From: Strongylocentrotus purpuratus
Taxonomy: Eukaryota > Echinodermata > Echinoidea > Camarodonta > Strongylocentrotidae
Direction: 5' to 3'
NCBI RefSeq assembly: GCF_000002235.5
Contig: NW_022145604.1
Location: 799,597 to 863,596, forward strand
DNA: 64,000 nt
The notes under the pieces were generated by a model. It ran no database searches. It saw only the letters and a program-made list of their open reading frames with translations, and was not told where the DNA came from. Every line of letters begins with the position of its first letter. The stretch's first letter is position 1. The position numbers and the translations under genes were made by a program. Positions 20,975 through 31,912 of the stretch are shown one piece after another.

Positions 20975-21211
20975 TTAAATAAATAAATAAATAAATAAAA
21001 TAAATCTTATATATTCAATAATGTTTAAAATAACTTTGAAATCGTCTAGTTTCATTATGCCCTTAGTTTTCAAAATTTTCCTCCTACAAATAAAACATCT
21101 TGTATTTTCAATAAAATTAAAAATAACGTGTTTATCGTCTAGTTTCATTATCCTTACAAATCTTTCTTTATTGTTCAAATTTTCAAATTTTTCAAACAAT
21201 ATTTCCCTCAT
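20975..21211 (-). repeat. 93-bp in-frame tandem repeat next to LINE tail
   Basis: ATCGTCTAGTTTCATTAT occurs at 21,041 and 21,134, a 93-bp period. On the minus strand the open frame repeats IMKLDDKHVIFNFIENTR and IMKLDDFKVILNIIEYIR, 31 residues apart. The last residues of the frame are translated from the LINE tail. It could be a broken repeat protein gene truncated by the LINE, or just a tandem duplication of AT-rich DNA. Confidence 0.4.
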
Positions 21212-21329
21212 GGGACCTAATTTTTGTACAATTCATGGTGGTGTGGTATTCGTCTCCACTGTCCCCTCTATTAAAAATCATTGCATGTAAAATCACAGGA
21301 AAACAACTTTAGAAATTATGATCTTTAAT

Positions 21330-21405
21330 TAGATAATATTTTTTTCCTTCAATAATAAACTATAAACAAATATAAATACCGTAGATTTGTGTGTCTTTCG
21401 AGCGT
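21330..21405 (+). mobile_element. Family A core fragment
   Basis: TTTTTTTCCTTCAATAATAA followed by ACTATAAACAAA and GTAGATTTGTG matches the core of the foldback element at 829-1497 and at 50,840. The ends are missing, so it is an old fragment. Confidence 0.45.
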
Positions 21406-21506
21406 CTATGCCTTCTAATTTCAATGGGTAAACTATCAGAACTCATTCTAAATCGGCAAATATTTTAACGTAATTTTGTTTCTTTTAAAGATCTGCACGA
21501 CGACAA

Positions 21507-21566
21507 CGTGGAGTGCTACGTGTGACGTCCAGTGCCTTAAAAGGACGTCACATGTAGCAGTCCACG
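21507..21566. repeat. Hairpin with 24-bp arms
   Basis: CGTGGAGTGCTACGTGTGAC plus GTCC (21,507-21,530) pairs with 21,543-21,566 at 22 of 24 positions across a 12-base loop. Next to it, on the minus strand, CTCAGTGGTAGAGC (about 21,588-21,601) resembles a tRNA box A, so the hairpin may belong to a decayed tRNA-related repeat. Confidence 0.65.
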
Positions 21567-21601
21567 GGAATCTAAAAGTCCCTATCGCTCTACCACTGAG
21601 T

Positions 21602-23580
21602 TATCAGTATGGCGGGATTCATGTTCTTGATGTCTAACCCACAATGACCTGCGTAGATGCCTTTCTCGTCTCATTTCCGAACGATATCTCATCGCTTCCA
21701 AACCTGCACAAACTAATTTAATTGGACTAGCTGACACGTGTTCAAGAATGGGTTGATGGAGTACAGGCTCAATTTACAAAATGCACAGAACCACTTGAGG
21801 GAGGGAAAGAAGTCATGAATGAAAGATATGCATTGGTGTGATGAACTGGATTTACCAAAAGGTTTTTTTTTATCTAATGATGCTGAATTTATTCGAAACT
21901 TGAAAAAAGGGATTTCCCCCAGACGGATTACGGAATTGATGATATATTTACTAATTAATTGATGCTTGGATCGTCGAAATCACTTCCAAGTTTGCTTTTG
22001 GTCCGTTATGAAAAAGAAAAAAAAGTTCCGATTCAAGTTCAGGAAGAACGAGAGATGTGATGATTGGAAGATGCATAGGTAGTCACAGAGAGAGAGAGAG
22101 AGAGAGAAGGACATAATAATAGAATAGACTTGACAAATTAGGTAGGTACATTAATATAGAAATATACAAACATAGATGGTTGCATTTAACGACAAAATGA
22201 GAAGTAGAGAAGTACAGCATTATTAAAGAGCTATATGTGGAAAATAGGCAAGGGGCATTAGGCAAAATGAAGAAAAGGTGGCCTAAATTATATTACAAAA
22301 TTTGACTAGAATTGATAAGATGAAAATTTATATACATGTAGATGTATATGTGTGCGTGTCCTGATTCAATTTGCAAAGGAATGTCAATAGTCACCCCTTT
22401 GTTTAATTTGTGTCACCATAACGGAATCGTATACACCTCGAATGCAGACTGCTAGTAACCTATATTTTCCACCTCACTGCCAAGTGGTTTTAATAGATGT
22501 CAAGGTCTCTTTACAAGCTGAATATAAACACGTTCCTGTTATTGAGTCGTACATCTGGTACTTCAGTAAAAGCACCGTTATTCAAATGTAGGTAATAGAT
22601 AGCCAATGGTTAAGATAGAGTAATTTGAGAGAAATACATTCTATTTAGAGGCACAAAGGGCAAATGCGTACAATGTTATCTGCCTCTTCTGCTCGATGGA
22701 CACTGAACGCAAACTAGAAGCTTATCAGCGCTCACAGGAGAGCTCATATTGTCTTAACTCTTGAATTAATTTTTTTTTCTTCTTATAATTATCAGGTCTA
22801 TTCCTTTAACGCCCATCTGCACTAGTTTGGCCAAGAGATATTAGACCCCCTGTGTGGTCACTGACAGGTGGTTATCTCATCAAATTTAGCTCACAATTAA
22901 CATAAGAAAAAACTCACCATGGGGGACCAACGGGTACCGCTTAGGCCATTTTTGCTATATAGAGGGCGCAAGTAGCTACAAGTAGTGCAGTCCCGCTTTA
23001 ATTCCTGGTACGAGTGCTCTTCGTACCCGAATTGTTTATAGTCATAGTACGTCATAGTAAGATATCAAGAGGAGGCTCTTTCCTTCAACGCGGTCAGCAC
23101 TTTCCAATTCACTTTGGACATGTTTTACCAAGAAAGTTCCAAAATATACATCAAGGTAATAGTTTGAGATTCGAAATCATAAGCGCCTGATTAGGATTAC
23201 TTAAGAATATGTATGAGTGCAATTTACCGATAACATTAAATAGACGGCAGGGGAGATTTTTGGAAAGGTAAAGAATTTGTAGACAAAATTCAAAAAGTAA
23301 ACTTCTAAAAATACAGATAAGTGAACATTTGTATTTTTGATATATCATCTATTTTACTTTTTTATTTTTTTTATTTCCTTCATATCAAATATAATATACA
23401 ATATAAAGTTATTTAAACAAAATAGCAAAGATTAAACAAAACTACGCAATATACATTTAACTAACAATAATATGGCATTAAATTGAACAAAGAAAAGAAA
23501 AATAAACTGGCTGTATAGCCCATTTTCAGCTGTACTTGCAAAGTGCAGCTAGTCTTACATAAAGCCCAACAAAAAGATAA
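21602..23580. other. Noncoding; GA repeat and retroposon tail
   Basis: GA repeats at 22,085-22,107. T/A-rich TTTTTTATTTTTTTTATTTC near 23,359 looks like a minus-strand retroposon tail. A TATA-like GCTATATAGAGGGCGC lies near 22,953 but no transcript structure follows. No gene recognised. Confidence 0.45.
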
Positions 23581-23665
23581 TAATAATCCGTTTTTTATAT
23601 AGCGCTCAATACACCGATCCAACGATGTGCCTAAGCGCTTTACATATATATTATTACCCGGTCAT
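23580..23665. repeat. TATATAGCGC hairpin-type dispersed repeat
   Basis: AATAATAAT-type sequence, then TATATAGCGC (23,596-23,605), about 35 bases, then TAAGCGCTTTACATA. The two GCGC words face each other. The same arrangement appears near 47,970, and the first half near 12,372, 51,265 and 52,666. Confidence 0.55.
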
Positions 23666-24169
23666 CGGATTCAGGCTTACCCGCACACAATGTGATAAAG
23701 AAGAAAAATATCTCTGATCTTTTTTTTTACCTAAGGTATGAGGTAAAATCAATGGAGAATTAAATAATTAGTCATTTCAAGAGCTTAGATTATAATAAAT
23801 TGTGTCATATTTTGCATGAGAAATAAAATAATTTGAATTTGAAAAAAAATACTTAAGGTTTACGCGTGTTTAGAATCAGACAACGTGAAACAATTAGTCC
23901 AAAAATCAGAGGAAAATTGAACATAGTTGATGTGCATGATCCAAATTCGGAGTATGCAGCGATAGCGTGTTTTTTTTCTTTAAAAAAGCAACTACGATAC
24001 TTTTTGTGATTTATTCGGCCTCAGTTCTCCGATGTCATTCGAAAAAGAACATACCATAATTTCCAGAAAGTTAATTTTGGCAATAAACAATCAAGGCTTT
24101 CATTACATCAGGAATTGCAGACATTCTGATTTATAAGGTTTCACACGCAGCAGGGCAACATAACATTGC
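23666..24169. other. Noncoding, nothing recognised
   Basis: AT-rich sequence with no repeat or gene that I can support. Confidence 0.45.
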
Positions 24170-24957
24170 TTATTGGAATCGTGTGAAAGATATCTCTAAC
24201 AAATAATGGAATCCAAATTGAAGCTTATTATTTCTGCACGTAACCTGATAACTTCGGCAAGGGTAATGTAAGATTTTGAAACCAAAGCTTTTTTCCCCGC
24301 TTAGATTCGTATCGCGCTGCAAATCAGATGTTCTCATTTTAAACGGATCGAAAGCGATAAGGAGTGATAGAAGGCGGTTGCTGAAATATGATAGAGGTCT
24401 ATCCACCGTCGAAATGGACCCTTTGGGAAGGCGTATCTTTTCGGAAATATGAACAGAACGAGATTGAGGATGAACATGAGATGTGCTAGCACCGATTAGC
24501 AATGTTTGGTCTCTTTGAAGTGATATCATTCCTTAGAGCACTAAGCTTTTAAGATCTGTGTTTTTATTGTGTGCCTAGAGCATCGATGTAAAAACATGTT
24601 CGCATCGCAGACATGTGTGGCAGCGACGTGCAAGACAGAGAGTATACACCCTCCTCTCTTCCTCTGAATTCCGCGTAAAAGTAACTGATCCATTGGCTGA
24701 AACTGTTGATCATAAACCCCATTTGAAAGGACCGCAGTCAAGGCGCCTCTTTCTAAAGACGTCAGTGACAAAATTAGCAACCTCTGGCATCTTATGCTTT
24801 CACGTTTACATTTTTGGGGTCCACAAGAATTCGTGCCGAATGGTGCGAACCCTTTTGTAATACGATGGCAGGGAGGTGTATTTTTTATATGATATAACGA
24901 TGAAAATGAAATCAAATTGTTTGTATGGAATGGCAATAAAATACAAAAGAGATTCAA
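24170..24957 (-). other. Two adjacent unrecognised open frames
   Basis: On the minus strand a 138-codon frame (24,957 to 24,541, opening at TTG) is followed 11 bases later by a 119-codon ATG frame (24,529 to 24,170) in another phase. Together almost 790 bp has few stops, and the DNA is less AT-rich than its flanks. Neither product shows a domain, signal peptide or membrane segment I recognise; the second is Ser- and basic-rich. An 81-codon plus-strand frame overlaps the first. It may be a decayed coding region or chance. Confidence 0.25.
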
Positions 24958-26480
24958 AACTAGAAATTACAGCAAGAAATTGGGGAAACTAGACGACATG
25001 TGACAGAAAGCAAAGGACCTTTTGTATAACATAATTTGGGTAATATTAAAAGGTGATTTGTTTGTATAGAAAAAAAAATCAAATCTATATCCGTCATTGC
25101 TCAATCGTTGCAGCACAGATATACCAATATATGATAAAGGGTTGTTTCCTCTGAATATATTCAATCCAAAGCAATCGCAGTTGCGATTAATATCGATCGC
25201 AGATAAGTTGCGATTAATATCAACTTTTTATAGACAGGGCCCCTGATCATCAATCTTTAAATTAAACAAAATACATGAGGAACATGCTAACCATGGGAAG
25301 ACCCCCCCCCCCCCCCTTCACAGTAAAAGAAAATGATTATAAGGATTTTGTGAATATTGGAGTATTTGAAATTTTGTGCCTCCGTAAACAGAACCTTCGG
25401 AAAGAAAACCTTGGGTATAAAGAACTCCAGTGGAAATGCGACGGACCCGCCCGCGTTGAAACTTATCCTGTCAGTTAGCGATTGGCTTTAGCGGTGAATT
25501 TGAGTAGATTGATCGCAGCCATCCAGATAAATAATACTAGCCCTGTTGTGACAGTCCTTAAATAAACACGGACATGCAAGTACACAAATGTACAGATTAG
25601 ACCAGAGTGTCTATACAAATGTGATTTATAATATCACAATTCTAGATCGAAGTACTTTAGGAGACTCAAAACCGCAAATCAAAACGCATAAATTATGTGT
25701 ATTGAAAGATCTTGTGGTATTACACGAGTGTTTATCACTGTACCTGTTTCAGTCACTAATTTTTTTGATTTACAGTCTTTAATTCCTTCATTGATTTACT
25801 GTAATTGCAATGTACTCTATTTTGATTGATATTTAGGAAAGGCAGTATATTTAAAGTGAATGAGAAACATTCCTCAACAGCCCGGAAGAGCTTTGATATA
25901 TATATTTTTTGTTTATAATGACCCTTTCCCATTTAAACGTACTATAGAGATCAAAACAAGTTAAGCTAGAACTTAATCTTATTCAATCAAAATTTTCGCA
26001 TGGCGTTAAATAACATTTACTCTTATCATAATTGATAACAACAACAAAAATAGTAGGTTTTTTAAAGCTTGGACTATCCTTCAGACTGAAAAGGTAAGCT
26101 GTCATTCAATCCTGTGGACTCTGCCAAGCCAAATAATGTCTTTAAACGATGTATTTCCGTTTTGTGAGACCAATTGGGCGAAGATGGGTAACAAAATGAA
26201 TCAAGCGTCGCTATGTGTTTTATTGATAACGATTTATTTGACTAGTAACTTTCGATCAGGAAAAATTTGACAGTAGATTATCTTTTGGTAACTACATTTG
26301 ATATATTCTACTATCCCTGGAGATGCAGAATATCAGCGGCGAGCGAAACATTTTAGCTTTATAAGAAAGAGGAGCATTCTCGCAAGTAACTCGTCTCCAG
26401 GCAATTCAACTAGTCGCGGCGTACATATTCCCATTCACGTATACGACCTGATCTAGTGTGATTTGGCGTCCTCTCTCACT
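24958..26480. other. Noncoding; C run near 25,303
   Basis: A C run of about 15 at 25,303-25,317 and the direct repeat TTGCGATTAATATC near 25,182 and 25,208. Otherwise AT-rich DNA with no gene. Confidence 0.45.
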
Positions 26481-26485
26481 AGCCG

Positions 26486-26562
26486 TACACACACATCATA
26501 ATCACGCACACACCATACACACGCACACACCTCTCAGGCACGCACACACCCTAACGCACACT
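26486..26562. repeat. CA-rich microsatellite
   Basis: Interrupted ACACAC and CGCACACAC repeats on the plus strand. Confidence 0.75.
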
Positions 26563-26699
26563 CCTTCGATCTGTCTGGTAGACGGAGAGACGTGCCGTTG
26601 ACTCTTTATGAGGCTGCTTACAATCGCCAAGGGAGGCGGTCCAGGCATGTATCGTAACAAATCGTCACTGTGTTCAAAGTTCTTGCCGTGAATGGAAGC

Positions 26700-26807
26700 T
26701 ATTTAAGTGACTCAACTTTCATAATTTTGCCGTCGTGAGTACGTCTTGAAAATTGTTGGAGTTCTTTTGGAGTCTAACTTTTTGTGTCTCGGGACTTTCG
26801 AGCCAAG
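26700..26807 (+). other. Candidate 5' noncoding exon with splice donor
   Basis: TATA-like CTATTTAAG (about 26,699) is followed by about 100 bp without any ATG and a consensus donor AGCCAAG|GTAAGC at 26,807/26,808. This is the look of a first untranslated exon. No matching downstream exon is recognised, so a gene would have to extend well beyond. Signals seen; transcription is inferred. Confidence 0.25.
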
Positions 26808-27938
26808 GTAAGCAAATCTAGTTTGACTCATATCGACCCAAAGCAATACGCTAGAAAATGATTATTTGCTTTCCTCTTAAATCTAAAAGAGGGTGTAAAA
26901 TAATTACGCGAATCTTAAAGTAGATCGTTTTGCTGTTTTTGTGGTCTCCCTTGTGCATTAGCTATGTTAAAAATACGTTGGTATGTACCTCTTCTGCCTT
27001 GAAGGACTGCTTCTATTGGCACGCAAGTTTCAAAAGCGTTTGGATAACCTAAAACAAAATGATAACAAACAAATATTACATAGCCATGTTGATATGGCTG
27101 TCAAAGTTTATTTACATGACGATGGAATATAATTGGTTTCGTGATTATTTGAGAAAAAAAAGAAAATCTCAGTGATATATGTAAAGAAAAATGTGTTTCA
27201 AAGTCCTCGTCTTTAATTCAAAAATTCTCACAGCGGCCTCATAAACTATCCGATGCAAAGGTCGACATCGTCATAAAATACTTTGATTTCCCCCAAATTG
27301 ATTGCATAGCTATCAATTGAACAGTATAAGTCAAATTGACATGTATGGTTTCAAATATATTATGGAGTTGAAAAGGATTTTTAATTCCCCTTCCAGGATG
27401 AATTAACTTTACATTATTAAGTCTTCGCAAAAGACTATATACTTATGTTCGATGCCACATATTTCCAGATATCATGCATATACATGGTTATTTTTTTTTT
27501 TATATTTCTTCTTGTACTCGTTTTATGATCATTCTACATGCCGAGTGAATATACGCTTAATCACGACATGTTGGCGTGTTGGTAATTTTAGTATTAGCTA
27601 ATAGAGTTGCTTAAAAATAAAATTCAAATAGTACCAAGATTATTTTTTCCGCTAATATACTATTGCCTAAATGGAAATTTACCAATTCAACTTCATTAGA
27701 TGAAAAGAAAGATGATTTTTCTTTTGTAGTAACGATCATCGACGTCATTTGATATTTTTGCAATAGTCTCATTAAAATGAACCGTACAATTGATCATGCT
27801 CTACATGTCTTAACTTGCACGGTATCTGTCTACTGACCGCCTAAAATCAACATTCTGAACTCTTGTTGAAACACATCTAATAACCCCACCCTGTAAAAAT
27901 GAACACAGCTTTTAATTTTATATTTCATATTTCATGAA
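26808..27938. other. Noncoding, nothing recognised
   Basis: AT-rich, unique-looking; could be intronic if the exon call upstream is right. Confidence 0.4.
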
Positions 27939-28163
27939 TTATACAAAGGCTTTTTTCATTTTCATAACGTTGGTCCAATTGGGTCCCGTGGATCGGGACA
28001 AAGGTCTTTTGGTAGAAGACATTTCAATTTGTTGATTAGGTTGGACCAAAGAGTGAAACGCATTAGAAGGATCATCTCGATCACCTCTGACCTTCATTTC
28101 TGTCTTTTCCAAGTTCCTCCAGTCGATTAAGAGAGCAGTGCCCTCTACCAGTATCATAGCCAT
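27939..28163 (-). other. 74-codon ATG frame, unrecognised
   Basis: Begins at CCCCATGGCT, a good initiation context, and reads MAMILVEGTALLIDWRNLEK with a charged, mixed composition to TAA. It has no domain I recognise and no nearby splice or poly(A) evidence. A small DNA element starts 22 bp upstream. Chance is the simplest explanation, but its composition is more protein-like than most frames here. Confidence 0.2.
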
Positions 28164-28184
28164 GGGGCGTTTTTAGGCTGTGTG

Positions 28185-28309
28185 CAGGCGCGGATCCACG
28201 TAGCGATTTCTCCGGCCCGGCCCCCCCCCCCCCAGCCCCCCCCCAAACGGTAAAAATAGGATAATAAGATTTGGGCCCCCCTTCCTGTCGCCGGCTGGAT
28301 CCGCCCCTG
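28185..28309. mobile_element. Small hAT-like MITE with C-rich centre
   Basis: Ends CAGGCGCGGATCCA and its inverted partner TGGATCCGCCCCTG delimit 125 bp. CAGGGGCGGATCCAG-type termini are common on short hAT-derived elements in invertebrates. The interior holds two long C runs (about 28,221-28,244). No 8-bp target duplication is evident, so it is old or wrongly bounded. Confidence 0.55.
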
Positions 28310-28840
28310 AGAGGTTCTGATAATCCACTTTTAAAATAACCTAATTATTCATTTTAACCGAATCTACAATAAAGCACTTCATAGAATCTTTTATCCATAT
28401 CCAAAATGTTAAAAAAAACTGATCGATTTAGAATTATATAATGTTGATCTGAGAATAGAAGCTCTTTTGATTATTACTCTCGTGAACATGTTGCATGCAT
28501 CATGACAGTTATGCGCCGCTCCGCTACGACATATTTCAACTTATCAAAGCAGAGTGCTCAAGGCGTCACAACTAAGAGGACAATCTTGATTTACCTTTCA
28601 TAAATCACCAAGAGCTTTCTTATTCTGCCAAACAAAATGGCAACTATCTACAAATGACAGCTATCACCATTACTCCTATGGTACTACCGTTAGAAGTATG
28701 TACAATCGGGGGGGGGGGGGGGGGGTTGTTGCTGCGATACTTTCGTAAGTAGAGGTGCTAGGATGTCATGATCATGTTTTACTAGCAGACTATATGATGA
28801 TGCAGATATTTTTAGCGATGCGAAATGTGACGGAGGTTTA
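28310..28840. other. Noncoding; G run near 28,709
   Basis: AT-rich with an 18-base G run about 28,709-28,726. Nothing else recognised. Confidence 0.45.
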
Positions 28841-28845
28841 TGTAT

Positions 28846-28975
28846 CTCTCTCTCTCTCCCTCTCTTTCTCTATATATATCTCTCTTGCTCGCACTCTCTC
28901 TCTCCCCCCCCCCCTCTCCCGCGTGTTCTTTCTCTCTCTCTCCCCCTCTCGCTCTCTCTCTCATCTCTCTATCTT
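28846..28975. repeat. CT microsatellite
   Basis: Interrupted CT repeats with a C run near 28,905-28,915. The overlapping Ser/Leu-rich frames are artefacts. Confidence 0.9.
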
Positions 28976-29090
28976 ACCACTTTCCCCTCTTTCGATATTC
29001 ATGTTCCTGTCTAAATATTTGACAGATATGAGCATAATTTAACGTAGGCCCCCATTTTTAGCAAATCCACAAAAACGCATAATAAAATAA

Positions 29091-29118
29091 CAAATATATA
29101 TATATATATATATATATT
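29091..29118. repeat. TA microsatellite
   Basis: About 12 TA units. Confidence 0.85.
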
Positions 29119-30392
29119 TAATTTTTTACTCCTTCCATGGTTTGCGATTGTCTTACCGCTATCTTCTAGAAGGAGAAATCAACGCGACTGTTACTTCATA
29201 CAAGTAAAATCCTGAAGCTTTATATTTCTAAAGAGAGATACGATCAATTACCCTCATAGAACCATGTAGTAATAAATGATTCTTCATGTTCATTGGTTGA
29301 GATATCTATAGTCCTGAGTATGTTGCATGCTTGTATGAATGACGTAGAGCTGAGATGAGATGATGAGTTACATCCTTGTTTCGAAGAGCCCTCGAGATGG
29401 ATTGAAAGATTGAAACTCTCGAGTCCTTTTAGGAACTTAGTCTTGTTTCATTAATTCTTGGTCATAAACATCTACCCATTCTTAATCACTTTCACCTTTC
29501 ATGTAGCATTGGGGGCTTTGGTCATTAATATTCAACTAGCCTCTAAGCATCTCCCGTGGACATACTACAAGTGGCGTCGGGAAACCCCCTATTCCTTCCT
29601 AATCTCACGGAACATCTCCTCTACGGAAGTCGTATTTTGAAGTAATTGAAAGGATTCCTCAATGAACCCTCATCTTTGAAACGCAGGTATTTTAAGTTAC
29701 ATGGTCATATACGTCAAAAGAACACAGTGAATCTTGTAAACAACCCTTTCACAAATATAAATCAATGGGAAGGCATTTATATCCTCCTGCCCCATCCAGA
29801 TTCATCCCCTTTGGATGTTCTCATCCTCTTTTACACGTTTCTCCACTTCTAAACTTGTTTTATGGCTCCGTCTTCCATTCCGATATTGATTTATAATTTC
29901 CCCCAAGGAACATAATGATCGATCAACTTTCAAAGCACTATGTATAGTACTCTCTATCAAGCTTGTATTGAATTAGCGCTATAATTTACATGACATATAT
30001 TGATGTTTGTAAGTAGAGGCAGGTTTTGACAGACAAGTACAACATCACTTCCTAAAATATGTTGAAGTAATACCCTTCCATAAACACATAAAATATGCAA
30101 ACTAAGATACAATTGTATGATATACCTACTCTCAGTTTTCCCGAGGAAAAGAAACGAATAATTCATCCGTTTTTTAATAGCGGATTCGTAAAGCTGGCTG
30201 AAAAAATATTGCTACTTTGCAATTAGAAATCAAAATATAAACAAGAATGCCTTGAAATAATAGAAGTCTACCTTTCGCCTACGAGATCAACAATGTCTGC
30301 CTCGCGAGCATACTGACAACACTTTTGACTGTTTGAAGATTTACAAAAAAATGACAGCCTGCGACGTCTTATAATCTTTACTTACGTATAAG
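29119..30392. other. Noncoding, nothing recognised
   Basis: Short open frames at 29,458-29,852 (plus) and 29,957-30,166 (minus) have no recognisable content. Confidence 0.45.
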
Positions 30393-30490
30393 TCACCTTG
30401 TATATGTTGCACAGTTTATAGCGAGGTTTTTGGATCTTCTAGACCTTGTACATGTTGCACAGTTTATAGCGAGGTGTTTAGATCTTCTTG
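30393..30490. repeat. 48-bp direct duplication
   Basis: ACCTTGTATATGTTGCACAG at 30,395 and ACCTTGTACATGTTGCACAG at 30,443, continuing through TTTATAGCGAGGT, differ at few bases. A GC-richer stretch of about 110 bp follows (to about 30,600). Frames on both strands across it are repeat-driven. Confidence 0.8.
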
Positions 30491-31820
30491 GGGGATTCCG
30501 CATTCCGAAGCGGGCGAAGAAGGCACACTCCGCCTCATTTGAGTGGGAAGGGGCCGGGGTGTTGGAACCGTCTCGTTTAAGTATGTGTTTTTCTGTTACC
30601 ACAAATAATTCTAATTCAATCGTTTAAGGGTATTTGGGCTATGCATGGTCTCCTATTGTGCCTGGATGACATCTATACCTCACAGTCTATCGTATTGATT
30701 AGGTTATCTCGATTTCGGAGATACAGACTTCTCTAGACTGTGGGATCAGGAAGCATCTTGTCGATGGGTACAATTACCCCCAAGCTGTTTTCGTAAGTTG
30801 TGCAAATTTTGACTAAATTTAGGAACCTGACCTATCTCGCAATGGCAACTTGAGACAGGATTGTGTAACGGCTTCAGATCCATGAAAGAGACACCTGTTT
30901 TTGGAATTTAATAAAAGGTCATGCTATATTTAACAGGACTTCTTTTACACAAAGAATACGATCGACCATTGAGGGGCTCAATTACTGACTCGTGACTCGA
31001 TCGGTGACGCTAATATATGATAACACAGAAGTGAGACACAAGAGTGTAAACGAGCTTCTTGTTTGGATATCATAAATTATGGCAAACTCCTGAATGTATC
31101 GACAGAGACATCAAAAAGATATAGTGTGCTAGCCCACTTTTCCTCCATTATACAATAGTCATGCAGTTACCATTTATATAAAGAAGAACACGGATTTCCT
31201 TCAACCAGTTACAGCATAATAAATAAATAAACTGATGAATTAAATGAGTAAACTTCCTCTTGTGTGATATTCCCTTTTGGTTGCTTTTCGTTAATGGAAA
31301 TATACACAATATTTAAAACAGACACCACCCCTTAAAGAAAAGGGTGGCGTGATGGGAAAAGGGGGTATTCCTATGGATCATGTGGATAGACCCCTTGAGG
31401 ATGAGGGATAAGAAATAAAAGTGATCTTTACGCGCTTGGATTCAGATGTGATCAAGAGATGATGAGAAGAGTAATACAAACGAGATAGACACGTGACCTT
31501 TCAAGGAGGATTTGGAAATTGACAAGAGCTTTAAAAAAGAGGAAGGGAAATGACAACTATGATCTGCTAGAACATCACCAGATGAACAAAATGTCTGATT
31601 TTCTTTCAAAAGTAAGATATCTTAGAATATCCCTCTTTTGCAATTGTATGATCATATAAAGGGCATTTCCATGTTGTGTTTTGTGCAATTGTCGGCATCT
31701 TTCTGCTTCAGTCTGTTTTCATTCAAAAGGATTGGTTGAAGTATAACTTTATGTATATAACTTTTTATAACCATTGTCTGTGTCTGTTATATACATAATT
31801 TGATTAGTTTTATTTGTTAA
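30491..31820. other. Noncoding, nothing recognised
   Basis: After a GC-richer start, ordinary AT-rich DNA with no supported gene. Confidence 0.45.
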
Positions 31821-31912
31821 TATTATTATTATCATTGTTGTTGTTATTATCATTATTATTATTGTTATCATTATAGTTATTGTTATTATTATTATTGTTA
31901 TTATTATTATTT
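31821..31912. repeat. ATT-type trinucleotide repeat
   Basis: Interrupted ATT and GTT units; the Ile/Thr-rich minus-strand frame is an artefact. Confidence 0.85.

Larger units (their letters stand above)
19047..21006 (+). mobile_element. Internally deleted LINE with intact endonuclease
   Basis: A plus-strand non-LTR retrotransposon about 2 kb long. The order is an endonuclease ORF (to 20,275), a short C-terminal remnant of the reverse-transcriptase ORF (to 20,603), a 3' untranslated region of about 370 bp and a tail of AAAT repeats (about 20,977-21,006). Jockey/CR1-type elements normally carry several hundred codons of reverse transcriptase between these two parts, and all of it is missing, so this copy is non-autonomous. 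The 5' boundary is placed where the open frame begins. Target duplications were not identified. Confidence 0.85.

Noticed and set aside
21560-21615. Possible minus-strand tRNA-Lys-like gene (CTCAGTGGTAGAGC, GACTTTTAGA)
   Set aside because: No T arm or closed acceptor stem; at most a decayed tRNA-like repeat.
22918-22975. CACCATGG start with TATA-like GCTATATAGAGG just downstream
   Set aside because: The frame closes after 18 codons and the TATA-like word lies after the ATG, so the order is wrong for a promoter and start.
24826-24842. GAATTCGTGCCGAATGG, resembling a cDNA-library EcoRI adaptor (CGGCACGA type)
   Set aside because: Only about ten bases match and the flanks are continuous genomic-like sequence; coincidence is more likely than vector contamination.
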